The position numbers and the translations under genes are program-made. From Pyrodictiaceae archaeon (GTDB lineage Archaea; Thermoproteota; Thermoprotei_A; Sulfolobales; Pyrodictiaceae), in contig JALTZQ010000133.1 in the NCBI GenBank assembly GCA_027046105.1, positions 1 to 13,651 on the forward strand: a stretch of 13,651 nucleotides of DNA. Direction: 5' to 3'. Positions 7,352 to 13,651 of this stretch are shown here, in pieces. Under the pieces are notes generated by a model. That model was not told the origin of the DNA and ran no database searches. It saw nothing but the letters and a program-made list of their open reading frames with translations. Position 1 is the first letter of the stretch. Every line of letters begins with the position of its first letter.

Positions 7352-7540
7352 ATGTCTCTAAAGAAGCGCGTGGTATTAGCTTCTACCAAGCTTGGACGGT
7401 ATAATAGGACTACTGTGCCAAGTGAGGTTAGGAAGCTACTAGGGCTTAGTGAAGGGGACGAGGTCTTATGGGTTCTCGAAGAGGGTAGAATAGTTATTGA
7501 GAAGGGCGAGAGCTATGCCCAGAAGGAGAAAGGAGAGTAA
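7352..7540 (+). CDS. AbrB/MazE/SpoVT-type DNA-binding protein, probable local regulator
   Basis: The 62-residue protein has the swapped-hairpin AbrB signature: TTVPSEVRKLLGL at 20-32, GDEVLWVLEEGRIVIEK at 35-51, and a short charged tail. Such proteins dimerise and bind promoter DNA, either as antitoxins or as transcription regulators. No toxin gene of the VapC or MazF type follows, so a regulator is more likely. Its position as first gene of the plus operon, right at the 56-bp divergent promoter, suggests that it represses its own operon and perhaps the EVE/DUF262 operon. GAGGG lies 7 nt before the ATG. The gene overlaps the methyltransferase start by 26 bp. Family assignment is firm; the regulated genes are inferred from position. 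Confidence 0.88.
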   Translation: MSLKKRVVLASTKLGRYNRTTVPSEVRKLLGLSEGDEVLWVLEEGRIVIEKGESYAQKEKGE

Positions 7541-9524
7541 AGCGGATACAACACTAATAAAATATATGAAGAATGTAAACATTCCCGTCAATATCTATGA
7601 ATTTGTGGACAAGGTGCACAACATACTATATAAGATGGAAGGAGCAGGCGGTCTAGACGCTGCCAAGAGACTCCTGCCCATTATAGGTTACATCGTTAAG
7701 AAGGCAAGGGAGCGAGGAGGCACAGAACAAGCGGTAGCAGAAGTAGTTAAAGAGATGCTTGAGGATGTAAGGAGGACGAGAGATCAAGAGATAATCGCAT
7801 TCATAGAGATGCTATCCTCTCATGTAAGCGATGAAGCTGTAAAAAAGTTCTTACAAAGTATGTCTGATGCCATCCGAGGTCTTGGACTAACAAGTCTTGA
7901 AAAGATCCTTAAGGCTATAGAGGAAAACCCGGATGTTCAAAAAGCGCTTGTGCATTATGATGCGTTAGGAGCGTTATTTGAGAAAATGGTCTATGAAGCA
8001 TTTAAGGGTGGAGCTGGCCAGTATCTTACTCATAGAAACCTTGTAATTACCATGAGGGAGATAGCCTGGGCTCAATTTGAAGCTGAGGACTTCTCTCCCA
8101 TAGATGTTAAAGTATATGATCCCTGTGCTGGTTCAGCCCGTTTCCTCACATTTTGGCTTGAAAAGATACTGAAAGCGTTTCCAGAGTATCGTGAACCCTA
8201 CAAGCTCAGAGATTATGCTGAAAAACACCTCTTTGCTACAGATCTGTTCGAGGAAATGGTGAGCATCGCTTCAGTTAACATGATGATATATGGCAACGGT
8301 ATAGCAAACATATTTAGAGCCGATGCTACAAATCATTTGGGCCCAATAGTAAACCTTAGAGCCTCTAAAGACTTCCTTGAAAGCTTTCTTAAAAGATGGG
8401 ATAGCATTAGACGCGGAATTAAGACCACAAGCGCCATAGTAGTAGAAGGCTTAGAGCACATGGAGAAGAACACATACAAGTTTGCTAATGCCGTACTAAA
8501 AGGATTAGAGAGAAAGGTAATAGAAGTCAATATCGCCTCAGACGAATTCTTAAGCTTCATAGGTATAGTACACAGCCTTAGAAAAGACGATGTAGCACCT
8601 AAGGTTCTTCATGGACTTAAGGACCTCATAAGGCTGGCCGAATTACCCCCAATAGTATACCTTATGAAGAAAAGGTGGAGCAGACACAATAACGAGGTAA
8701 GAAAGGGATTCGATCTAATACTCACTAACCCGCCCATGGGACGGGCTGGTAGAGGGAGAGGCAGAGGAGAGCTACTTATAGAGGATAAGTATATTCTTGC
8801 ACAGTATGTTCTCGCACAAAACACATGGCTACACGACATGAGCCGCAGAGAATTACAGGAACTAGCAAAGAGGCTCGGAACCAGTGCTAGCCCTGAGAAG
8901 ATAGCTGACAAGCTGGGGAGAGAGTGGGTTACCCCGGAAGACTATGGCAACTATACCTATAAACTTATACTTAAAGACCCTGAGCTAGGATGGAGCTATA
9001 CTATCTATTATGATAATAGCCTAAAGCCGATACTGCTTCACGATAGACTACCTATACAAGTTGTGCTACTAGAGCAGTTCTTGAGAGTCGTGAGGCTCGG
9101 AGGTAAGGTATTCACAGTAATAGATGTTGGAGTGCTGAACAACCCGGGCGATGAGTGGATTAGGAGACTTTTGTTCACAGCAAAACATACGCCAGTAAAG
9201 GCTAAGCTCAATGCAGTAATAGAGTTGCCACACGGAGCTTTCTACTACACTGGAGCGGGGACAAAGACAGCACTACTATTCTACGAGAGAGTAAGCGAGG
9301 TACCCGAAGATTACGAGTTCTTCGTAGCACTAGCAGAGCATATAGGCTACGACACACACAGCAAAGACGCTGAGCCAATCAGGGAAAACGACCTACCTGC
9401 AATTATAGCCGAGTACCTTAAGTGGATAGGGAGAAAGCCAGACTACTACGAGAAATGCCTAGAAGAGTGGAGGAAGGAGAGAACATGCAGCTGGTGGGTA
9501 CAAGAGTTTGAAATAATCAGGTGA
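7515..9524 (+). CDS. hsdM: HsdM-like N6-adenine DNA methyltransferase with divergent motifs and a large insertion
   Basis: The 669-residue protein follows the Type I modification-subunit plan: a helical N-terminal domain (about 1-160), then GQYLTH at 168-173, SAM-binding motif I DPCAGSARFL at 202-211, an acidic FATDLFEEM (D243), RADA near 268-271, and catalytic NPPM at 405-408. A conserved C-terminal block follows, with RLGGKVFTVIDVGVLNN and AVIELPHGAFYYTG. Three positions differ from the usual family pattern: TP is TH, GSG is GSA, and NPPF/Y is NPPM. About 125 extra residues separate RADA from NPPM. It should methylate adenine as a complex with the S protein, unless these changes have cost activity. 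I chose the ATG at 7515, inside the AbrB gene; a TTG at 7497 would add six residues, and an ATG at 7566 lacks a spaced ribosome site. Confidence 0.88.
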   Translation: MPRRRKESKADTTLIKYMKNVNIPVNIYEFVDKVHNILYKMEGAGGLDAAKRLLPIIGYIVKKARERGGTEQAVAEVVKEMLEDVRRTRDQEIIAFIEMLSSHVSDEAVKKFLQSMSDAIRGLGLTSLEKILKAIEENPDVQKALVHYDALGALFEKMVYEAFKGGAGQYLTHRNLVITMREIAWAQFEAEDFSPIDVKVYDPCAGSARFLTFWLEKILKAFPEYREPYKLRDYAEKHLFATDLFEEMVSIASVNMMIYGNGIANIFRADATNHLGPIVNLRASKDFLESFLKRWDSIRRGIKTTSAIVVEGLEHMEKNTYKFANAVLKGLERKVIEVNIASDEFLSFIGIVHSLRKDDVAPKVLHGLKDLIRLAELPPIVYLMKKRWSRHNNEVRKGFDLILTNPPMGRAGRGRGRGELLIEDKYILAQYVLAQNTWLHDMSRRELQELAKRLGTSASPEKIADKLGREWVTPEDYGNYTYKLILKDPELGWSYTIYYDNSLKPILLHDRLPIQVVLLEQFLRVVRLGGKVFTVIDVGVLNNPGDEWIRRLLFTAKHTPVKAKLNAVIELPHGAFYYTGAGTKTALLFYERVSEVPEDYEFFVALAEHIGYDTHSKDAEPIRENDLPAIIAEYLKWIGRKPDYYEKCLEEWRKERTCSWWVQEFEIIR

Positions 9525-9530
9525 GATAAA

Positions 9531-10946
9531 ATGAGTATTATAGCTATTAGTTTAAGAATCCTACTAAAAGTATACAATAATCTCAGCATTGATTATGTTA
9601 AGTTAAATCCACTTACGGTACTCTCAGCAGTAAGGTACAATGAGTTACTAACTATGCTAGAAGAGAGGGGTTTCGAGATTATATACCTAACCAAAGATTA
9701 TGGTTTCGAGATCATTCAGGTACCTCGTCTAGCTTGGAAGAAAATTAAAAGGAACAGACAAAAGGCTGATACTATCGCATATGGCGCGGGCGCTCTTTGG
9801 AAGCTTTCCGTGCACCCTCTAAAAGGAGCAATTACTCCGTTCCCTTCTGAGGTCTACGAAGCCTCTGATGGGACATTATTGCTAACACGTACTGGAAAAA
9901 TAGACGTAAGCGGTTTAATCCCGGACGCTTTTACAAATACAGTAAAAGAGTTCTTCGACAAAGAACATGTTATATATACTGAGCACTTACTCAGAGTCTT
10001 AGGTGAGGACAAAGACACGCAAAAATACCTAGTCGTTTTATTTAATTCGCAAATAGGGAAACTTTTATCAAATATAGCTTGGTATGGCGCTCTCCAACCC
10101 GAGCTCGATAGGAAAGTAGTTGAGCAAATACCAATACCCATTGCTCCAGCACAACTACGAAATAAAGTTGTAAAGCTTCTGGGTTCAGCGTATGAATTGG
10201 AGACTAAGGCTTGGAGAGCGTACTTCGAGGCAATGAAGATAGCTGAGGAGCACTTTGGTAAAACTGAAAGATTAATAGCAAGTATAATTAAAGCAAAGGA
10301 TATGCATAGTATCCCTCGCTTCCGAGTAGATCCATCAAGACTATTAGCTTTTGGTGTAGTCTCAAAATTAGTTAAAGAACATAGTGGAAAAGTATATAGA
10401 ATATCGGACTTGTTTAGAGTACATACGGCTGGTGTGCCAAGAGAAAAGAAATACAAAATCAGAGAGGGACAATATCCGCTTATTACTATAGACAGCATTG
10501 ATGAAAGCGGAATAATTGATTACGAAAAAATTTACTACATAACAAGAAGAGGAGTACCTTATCCTAAGGGTTCCATTTTGTTAGTTAAAGACGGGGCAAG
10601 CATAGGTAAAGTCGGTATCTTGCCTTATGATGCATACGTAATGCAAGGCATTGCTACTCTTGTACCTAAACCTAATGTTGATGAATCACTAAAATACTAT
10701 GTTTTGGCACTATTAAAATCATCGTTCTATAGGAAAATGATTGAAGCATTAGGATATGGAGCAACTGTACAATATTCAATAACAAAAGACGAGTTAGAAT
10801 CTTTGGAAATACCTATAATAGAAGAAATAACTGACGAAGTTTCAAGGTATATGAAAGAATTCATTAAGAATATGTATATGGCTGATGAACTAAAGAGAAA
10901 AGCTATTTCAGAATTAGAAAGCTATATTCTTAAGTTCATAAGCTGA
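9531..10946 (+). CDS. hsdS: HsdS-like specificity subunit with two target-recognition regions
   Basis: The 471-residue protein has the two-fold layout of Type I S subunits. The first recognition region (about 60-200) contains SDGTLLLTRTGKID and ends in RKVVEQIPIPIAP. A helical conserved spacer (about 207-245) follows. The second region (about 288-430) is more typical, with YPLITIDSI, PKGSILLVKDGASIGKVGIL, MQGIATLVPK and the ending ITKDELESLEIPII. A final helix (432-468) matches the second spacer. These regions each read half of a bipartite DNA site, and the spacer helices set the distance and bind HsdM. The first region diverges more, and about 55 N-terminal residues precede it that are not typical. 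The ATG has AGGTGA 6 nt upstream, overlapping the methyltransferase stop, so translation is probably coupled. Confidence 0.88.
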   Translation: MSIIAISLRILLKVYNNLSIDYVKLNPLTVLSAVRYNELLTMLEERGFEIIYLTKDYGFEIIQVPRLAWKKIKRNRQKADTIAYGAGALWKLSVHPLKGAITPFPSEVYEASDGTLLLTRTGKIDVSGLIPDAFTNTVKEFFDKEHVIYTEHLLRVLGEDKDTQKYLVVLFNSQIGKLLSNIAWYGALQPELDRKVVEQIPIPIAPAQLRNKVVKLLGSAYELETKAWRAYFEAMKIAEEHFGKTERLIASIIKAKDMHSIPRFRVDPSRLLAFGVVSKLVKEHSGKVYRISDLFRVHTAGVPREKKYKIREGQYPLITIDSIDESGIIDYEKIYYITRRGVPYPKGSILLVKDGASIGKVGILPYDAYVMQGIATLVPKPNVDESLKYYVLALLKSSFYRKMIEALGYGATVQYSITKDELESLEIPIIEEITDEVSRYMKEFIKNMYMADELKRKAISELESYILKFIS

Positions 10947-10952
10947 TTTAGC

Positions 10953-10957
10953 GGTGG
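10953..10957 (+). promoter_or_regulatory. Ribosome binding site that decides the McrB start
   Basis: GGTGG lies 5 nt before the ATG at 10963. The alternative GTG start at 10954 overlaps this element and would have no binding site of its own, so ATG is preferred. Confidence 0.55.
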
Positions 10958-10962
10958 CTACC

Positions 10963-12246
10963 ATGTCTGCTAATGTTGAAGAGCTAAAGGAAAGAGTATT
11001 GAGAGACTTAGAGGAGCGTGGACTTAAGTACGCCTTGGAGACACTACGTTACGAGTCCTATACTAAGCTATCTCTGCCAGTCAATAATTATGTAGAGTTA
11101 AAGGTGTGGCTTGTAAACGAGTTTCTTCGGAGAAAGGATGCCAGAATAGAGGATTGGAATGACGGTGATATTGATGGTGTAGCAGACGTTTTAGGAGATG
11201 AGGACCTGCCATATGATTTAAGAGTCGAGGTTTTCAAGAATCTGCTTGGTTTCTATTCTAGGGCACGTGAGCAAGTTGGAAGGATAGCTGATACTGTAAG
11301 TCCTGGCACTGTAGCTTCAAAGGTTATTAAAGGATTGATTATCCTTATGGAGAACTTCGAGCGTTTTGCTGAGGTTAAGAAGCCTGAGGAGTTCACATTC
11401 CCTGGTCTAGTACCTCCTGAGCCAAGACCCAAGGAAGATTTGCTAAATGAAGTAGTTAACGTTGTTGAGGATTCTAAACAAGTTATACTCATAGGTCCTC
11501 CTGGTACCGGCAAGACTCATCTCGCTATGTGGGTCGCTCACGCATTAACCGATGAGGGACGTCGTGGGCTTTGGATCCTGGTACAGTTTCATAGAAGCTA
11601 TAGATACGATGATTTTATTGAACGTATGATATTGAAGTCGCGGGGTGGCCATGTAGAGTTAGTGGTTGAGCCGCAGCTTTTCGTTAGACTGTGTCGCTAT
11701 GCCCAACAGAATCCGGAGAAAAGGATAGTGCTAGTTATAGACGAGATCAATAGAGCCGATGTTGCAAGTGTTTTCGGCGAGCTTATATATGCTCTTGAAT
11801 ATCGTGGATACCCTGTTAAACTCGCATACTCAGGAGAATACTTAGTAGTGCCAGAGAACCTATACATCATAGCAACTGCTAACGATATTGACAGGGGAAC
11901 ATTCGACATTGGTGTAGCCCTGAGACGTAGATTTGAAGTTATAAGAATAGATGCGAGTGAAGAGGCATTAAGGGAGCTTCTTCGAAATGAAGGAGCTCTA
12001 GATGATGTGATAAATATCGCAGTAGACATATTTAACAGAGTCAATAAGTTTTTCGAGAGATCTATAGGTAAGAAAGGACTAGGCCATCTATTCTTTAGAG
12101 GGGTTAAAGATAAGGAAGGCCTTGTGAAGGTGTGGAGGTTCCGAATAAAGCCTCTGATTGAAGCTTATTTCCTAGTGCCAGGTGTAATGAGCCGTGATGC
12201 TCAGCAATTGATAGGATACGTAGAATCACAGTTGAAGAAGCTGTAG
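10963..12246 (+). CDS. mcrB: McrB-like AAA+ NTPase, restriction motor
   Basis: The 427-residue protein has an AAA+ domain of the McrB group. Visible are Walker A GPPGTGKT at 178-185, the McrB-specific FHRSYRYDDFIERM at 209-222, Walker B VLVIDEINRAD at 256-266 followed by FGELIYALE, the signature ANDIDRG at 306-312 (the family norm is MNTADRS), ALRRRF at 319-324, and GLGHLFF at 372-378. In McrBC, rings of McrB hydrolyse GTP, translocate DNA and activate McrC. About 155 N-terminal helical residues precede the motor and match neither DUF3578, EVE, YTH nor other modified-base readers I know. The gene starts 16 nt after hsdS and ends 1 nt before mcrC. I chose the ATG at 10963 because GGTGG lies 5 nt upstream; a GTG at 10954 is the alternative. 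The nucleotide used cannot be told from sequence. Confidence 0.93.
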   Translation: MSANVEELKERVLRDLEERGLKYALETLRYESYTKLSLPVNNYVELKVWLVNEFLRRKDARIEDWNDGDIDGVADVLGDEDLPYDLRVEVFKNLLGFYSRAREQVGRIADTVSPGTVASKVIKGLIILMENFERFAEVKKPEEFTFPGLVPPEPRPKEDLLNEVVNVVEDSKQVILIGPPGTGKTHLAMWVAHALTDEGRRGLWILVQFHRSYRYDDFIERMILKSRGGHVELVVEPQLFVRLCRYAQQNPEKRIVLVIDEINRADVASVFGELIYALEYRGYPVKLAYSGEYLVVPENLYIIATANDIDRGTFDIGVALRRRFEVIRIDASEEALRELLRNEGALDDVINIAVDIFNRVNKFFERSIGKKGLGHLFFRGVKDKEGLVKVWRFRIKPLIEAYFLVPGVMSRDAQQLIGYVESQLKKL

Positions 12247-12247
12247 C

Positions 12248-13612
12248 GTGGTAGCCTTGAACGAACCTATAGAGATCGTGATGCATGAATGGGAGGAAAA
12301 GAAGCTTCCTGAGGATTTAGCGAAGGATACGGAGTTTCTTAGAAGGCTTGTAAATCTATCCGATAGAAGAGGTAGAAGAGTCTTTGATGTCGTGTTAAAA
12401 CTCGATGGAAGGATAGCTGTCAAGGCTAGAGGCTATGTGGGAGTATTTGTGCTCAAAGATAGCAAAGGTAGAAATGTGGTTCTAGTTGTTGAGCCGAAAA
12501 TAGGCGTAAAAAATATAATTTGGATGCTAGCTCTTAGTGAGGCTAGGAATTTTAAAGAAGTAAGAGAAATAGAAAATTTGATCTCAGTACCTACTGGTAG
12601 GGAGAGTATAGTCGATCTTTTGGTGATAGGCGTCATAAAGAAATTTATAGAGAGGTTGAGCGAGGCTCTTATTTACGGATTTGCAGAGCTACCGTCAATG
12701 AAATTGGAGGAAGGCGTAGTTGTTCGTGGGAGAATATTGAGTTCTTTACTATCTAGAACGTTGTTAGCTAGTGCTACACCTAGAGTAACATACGAGGTTC
12801 AGTACTATACTACTAATAACCCTATAAATCAATACATATTAGACGCAGGTTACGTGCTTTGTCTTGAAGCCCCTTATTTACTTAAGCTTATTGATGTAGA
12901 TGTAACTACAATTTTGAGGGCACTATTCGATCTAGATTACACACCTTCTCCTTTCACCACTAATGTTAATGTACATGAACTACTTTCTGAAGCGCCTTTG
13001 GACAGACCATACATAACTGAACTTCTTCGGCTTGCGGCAATTATCAGGAGATGGCTTGAACATGAACAGCCACCTTACCCGAGAGAATTTGTAGGTGTAC
13101 CCGCACTCTATATTAACATGAATAACCTCTTTGAAAATTTTGTTAGAAAGATGGTGATAATTGTAGCTAGATGGTTACGTAGAGCCAAAGGCATCAACAT
13201 ATCGGTGAGGAAGGCAGGAAGAAATGAAAGGGCTCTAGTTATTTCGCCAAGTCTTAGGGCTTATCTAGAACCTGATATAGTCATCGAAATTAATGGTAAA
13301 CCCATAGCAGTTGGTGATGTAAAATACAAACTTGTTAAAGACCCTCTTAAATCAGGTTCTGAAGGTGATAGAGATGCTGTTAATCAAGTATATACATATA
13401 CTCACGGATGGAACGTAGAGAAAGGATTCTTAATATATCCCTCGCTTAAGAATGAGACCATGTACGAATCATATGTGCTAAGAGACAAAAAGAAGCTATA
13501 CATAGTAAGAATATATATTGATAAGACAGTGAGAACATATAGAGAATTATTGAGTTCTAAAACATTTAATAAACTTGCAGGATTCCTATCAGAGCTGATT
13601 AATGAACATTAA
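12248..13612 (+). CDS. mcrC: McrC-like PD-(D/E)xK nuclease, partner of McrB
   Basis: The 454-residue protein has the two-part McrC layout. The N-terminal beta-rich part (about 1-115, with VVLVVEPKIG) should contact the McrB ring. Then follow VVVRGRIL (157-164), NNLFENFVRK (292-301, E295) and the nuclease site L-E-P-D343 ... V-G-D357-V-K359-YK. QVYTYTHGW (380-388) matches the conserved Q-x-Y motif after the active site. All acidic and basic catalytic residues are present, so DNA cleavage activity is expected. The length is within the usual range. The first GTG (12248) is 1 nt after the mcrB stop but lacks a clear ribosome site; a TTG at 12257, with GTGGT 4 nt upstream, or an ATG at 12281 are possible starts. 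It is the last gene of the operon; only 39 nt follow, with no clear terminator. Confidence 0.92.
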   Translation: MVALNEPIEIVMHEWEEKKLPEDLAKDTEFLRRLVNLSDRRGRRVFDVVLKLDGRIAVKARGYVGVFVLKDSKGRNVVLVVEPKIGVKNIIWMLALSEARNFKEVREIENLISVPTGRESIVDLLVIGVIKKFIERLSEALIYGFAELPSMKLEEGVVVRGRILSSLLSRTLLASATPRVTYEVQYYTTNNPINQYILDAGYVLCLEAPYLLKLIDVDVTTILRALFDLDYTPSPFTTNVNVHELLSEAPLDRPYITELLRLAAIIRRWLEHEQPPYPREFVGVPALYINMNNLFENFVRKMVIIVARWLRRAKGINISVRKAGRNERALVISPSLRAYLEPDIVIEINGKPIAVGDVKYKLVKDPLKSGSEGDRDAVNQVYTYTHGWNVEKGFLIYPSLKNETMYESYVLRDKKKLYIVRIYIDKTVRTYRELLSSKTFNKLAGFLSELINEH

Positions 13613-13651
13613 TTAAGATTATACTAACTTACAATCTTACATACGAAGTTG

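Noticed and set aside
7352..7540. AbrB protein as antitoxin of a toxin-antitoxin pair
   Set aside because: The next gene is a methyltransferase, and no PIN, MazF or other toxin-like frame is adjacent.
8333..8911. Open frames on the minus strand opposite the methyltransferase
   Set aside because: They lie entirely within a gene with clear motifs, have low-complexity Ser/Leu-rich products and no ribosome sites; they are shadows.
13613..13651. Terminator or next gene after mcrC
   Set aside because: Only 39 nt remain, with no T-run of note, hairpin or ribosome site; nothing can be claimed.

Overview
The window looks like chromosomal DNA of a hyperthermophilic crenarchaeon (Thermoprotei, possibly Desulfurococcales). 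The grounds are AT-rich DNA, arginine mostly as AGA/AGG, isoleucine often as ATA, archaeal TATA boxes and GAGGTGA-type ribosome binding sites. I see no tRNA, rRNA or CRISPR array. The genus cannot be fixed from the sequence.

Left part (1-3230): the 3' end of a serine recombinase runs in from the left edge. It is followed by a calcineurin-like metallophosphoesterase with an altered metal motif. Next comes a secreted, C-terminally membrane-anchored protein on the minus strand. An orphan 235-residue protein is transcribed divergently from it. The recombinase suggests an old integrated element nearby.

Right part (3231-13612): a compact defence island of two divergent operons separated by 56 bp. 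The minus-strand operon, read from 7295 down to 3231, encodes an EVE-domain protein, a GmrSD-like DUF262/HNH nuclease, a class II glutamine amidotransferase and an unrecognised protein with a possible restriction-endonuclease-like core. The plus-strand operon, 7352 to 13612, encodes a small AbrB-type regulator, an HsdM-like adenine methyltransferase, an HsdS-like specificity subunit with two target-recognition regions, an McrB AAA+ motor and an McrC PD-(D/E)xK nuclease.

The main idea to test is that the plus operon is a hybrid restriction-modification system. It pairs Type I-style modification and specificity subunits with McrBC, and no HsdR is present. LlaJI and BsuMI are known precedents in which McrBC-like proteins are the restriction part of a system with its own methyltransferases, but those use cytosine methyltransferases rather than an HsdM/HsdS pair. 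The minus operon looks like a separate modification-reading restriction module (EVE reader plus DUF262/HNH nuclease). The AbrB protein encoded at the divergent promoter could control both sides. Joint function is inferred from gene order and spacing only.
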